This document shows positions 22,960-24,307 of a stretch of DNA of 24,307 nucleotides, piece by piece (within the stretch, counting starts at the first letter, position 1; each line of letters begins with the position of its first letter). A program made the position numbers and the translations under genes. The notes beneath the pieces were generated by a model. The model ran no database searches, was not told the origin of the DNA, and worked only from the letters and a program-made list of their open reading frames with translations. This DNA comes from CAIVAT01 sp964628215 (lineage in GTDB: Bacteria > Bacteroidota > Bacteroidia > Bacteroidales > FEN-979), in the NCBI GenBank assembly GCA_964628215.1, contig CAZVNF010000041.1, forward strand, positions 1 to 24,307, read 5' to 3'.

Positions 22960-24307
22960 ATGAACCGCAGAAACTTTATCAGGATTTCAACACTTGGCGC
23001 CGGAAGTGCCATGCTGGGCAGTATCGGGTACGGAAGCGGGAATGAGCCTTCACTACTCGACCGGCTTACCGGCAAAGTGCACCTTGATGAGTCCCGTTAT
23101 CTGCGCACCCCGACTTATTGCGAAATTTGCTTTTGGAAATGTGCCGGCTGGGTATATAAAAACGACCAGGGGGAGATTTGGAAGATCATTGGCAATGAAA
23201 AAGACCCCCATTGCAATGGCCGCTTATGCCCCAGGGGAACAGGAGGTGTAGGCATGTATTATGACCAGGACCGGCTGAAAACACCCCTTATCCGCACCGG
23301 ACCGAAAGGCAAACAGGAATTCCGGCGCGCCAGCTGGGATGAAGCGCTTGATCTGATCGCAAAAAAACTCGATGTTATCGGCAAGAAATACGGCCCGGAA
23401 ACTGTTGCCCTGATCACTCATGGTTCTGGCGGAAAATTGTTCTCTACCCTGATGAAAGCGTACGGGTCCGACTCCATTGCAGGTCCGTCCTATGCACAAT
23501 GCAAGGGGCCGCGTGAGGTGGCCTTCAGCCTCACCTTTGGTGCCGCGCTCGAATCGCCCGAACCCACCGACATCCGGGATACACGTTGCCTGGTGCTGAT
23601 CGGCAGCCATCTTGGCGAGAACATGCACAACTCCCAGGTACAGGAAATGGCCGATGCCATTGACCGCGGAGCCGCCATCATCACAGTTGATCCGAGGTTC
23701 TCAACGGTAGCCAGCAAATCAAAGTTCTGGCTTCCCATAAAGCCATCTACCGACATCGCACTTCTGCTTGCCTGGACAAATGTCATTGTAAATAATGGCT
23801 GGTATGACAAGGAATATGTTGAAAAATACACCACCGGGTTTGACAAGCTAAAGGAGTATATTCAGCCATTTACCCCTGAATGGGCGTATGGGATCACCAC
23901 CCTCGACCCGAATATGATCAGGGACACAGCAAAGGAAATGGCCAATGCAGCACCTGCCGTGATTATTCACCCGGGGCGGCATGTTACCTGGTATGGCGAC
24001 GACACCCAGCGTTCGCGCGCCATCGCCATCCTGAATGCACTGCTTGGCTCGTGGGGGCGCCGGGGAGGATTCTATCTTCCCGAATTGAAGGAGATCCCGG
24101 AATATCCGCATCCGCCCTTTCCCCCGGTAAATAAATCGTGGCGCGACATTCTCGGTGACCAATATCCGTTTGCCGATCTTCCCCTGGCCAACGCCATTGT
24201 TGACGGGTCAATTCCGGGGAACCTGAAAGATTTTCAATACCGTGGATGGATTGTCAATGGCAGCAACCTGAACATGACCATGCCCGACACACGCAAAACA
24301 CTCGAAG
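22960..24307 (+). CDS. Molybdopterin oxidoreductase catalytic subunit (polysulfide/thiosulfate reductase-like), 3' end outside window
   Basis: The frame stays open from ATG 22960 to the window end (449 codons). A twin-arginine signal, NRRNFIRIS followed by a short hydrophobic stretch, directs folded export by Tat. A [4Fe-4S] ligand set is present in the order CEICFWKC...C...LCPRG (about residues 55-95: C-x2-C-x3-C, then a later Cys), preceding the molybdopterin domains. SYAQCKGPREVAF carries a Cys at the place expected for the molybdenum ligand of PsrA/PhsA-type enzymes. The family is the bis-MGD CISM group; PsrA/PhsA-like reduction of polysulfide or thiosulfate is the best guess, but arsenate or tetrathionate relatives cannot be excluded from this part. 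FeS and membrane subunits would be expected downstream. It is divergent from the modE-like gene. Confidence 0.88.
   Translation, partial: MNRRNFIRISTLGAGSAMLGSIGYGSGNEPSLLDRLTGKVHLDESRYLRTPTYCEICFWKCAGWVYKNDQGEIWKIIGNEKDPHCNGRLCPRGTGGVGMYYDQDRLKTPLIRTGPKGKQEFRRASWDEALDLIAKKLDVIGKKYGPETVALITHGSGGKLFSTLMKAYGSDSIAGPSYAQCKGPREVAFSLTFGAALESPEPTDIRDTRCLVLIGSHLGENMHNSQVQEMADAIDRGAAIITVDPRFSTVASKSKFWLPIKPSTDIALLLAWTNVIVNNGWYDKEYVEKYTTGFDKLKEYIQPFTPEWAYGITTLDPNMIRDTAKEMANAAPAVIIHPGRHVTWYGDDTQRSRAIAILNALLGSWGRRGGFYLPELKEIPEYPHPPFPPVNKSWRDILGDQYPFADLPLANAIVDGSIPGNLKDFQYRGWIVNGSNLNMTMPDTRKTLE

Noticed and set aside
1..24307. Insertion sequences, prophage or integrase genes
   Set aside because: No transposase, integrase or phage structural protein was recognised on either strand, despite the tRNA gene and the repeats.

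Overview
The window looks like a chromosomal segment of an uncultured member of the Bacteroidota (Bacteroidales-like), probably from a metagenome assembly. The evidence is three secreted proteins with type IX secretion (T9SS) C-terminal sorting domains, -7 boxes of the Bacteroidota form TAnnTTTG, start codons mostly without a Shine-Dalgarno sequence, a type I asparaginase, and a short ModE regulator. Three 100-N gaps are present. Two are flanked by identical 55-bp sequence on both sides, so they are unmerged contig overlaps and no sequence is missing there. The third, inside cheR, has no such overlap.

Left part (1-3540, + strand): a family 9 glycosyltransferase, a TatD-family nuclease, a type I asparaginase and a tRNA-Ser(GGA) with its terminator. 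The spaces between them are filled by short tandem arrays with an 8-bp period.

Secreted-protein part (3559-11361): a 14-repeat beta-propeller protein with a BACON-like domain and a second large T9SS protein, both on +. They are followed by a converging third T9SS protein and a small secreted protein of unknown function, both on -. The second and third T9SS genes overlap at their stop codons.

Chemosensory part (20858 down to 11466, - strand): cheW, cheR-TPR, cheW, MCP, cheA-REC, cheB and a REC-histidine kinase, tightly packed with two ATGA overlaps. The set of parts matches the Pseudomonas Wsp surface-sensing system: a 4-helix-bundle MCP, two CheWs, a CheR with TPRs, a CheA with a receiver, and a CheB. 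Where Wsp has the diguanylate cyclase WspR, this cluster has a receiver fused to a histidine kinase. No stand-alone CheY, flagellar gene or GGDEF protein is visible. This is the strongest candidate for a little-described system in the window: a Wsp-like array whose output is another phosphorelay rather than c-di-GMP.

Right part (20980-24307): a MobB-like P-loop protein, a TauE/SafE permease and a ModE-type regulator on -, divergent from a Tat-exported molybdopterin oxidoreductase of the polysulfide/thiosulfate reductase type that runs off the window. A 24-bp palindrome resembling a ModE box sits just upstream of the permease. The divergent intergenic region carries two octamer arrays in inverted orientation with a perfect 22-bp inverted repeat. 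Together these suggest a molybdenum-dependent respiratory (possibly sulfur-compound) locus.
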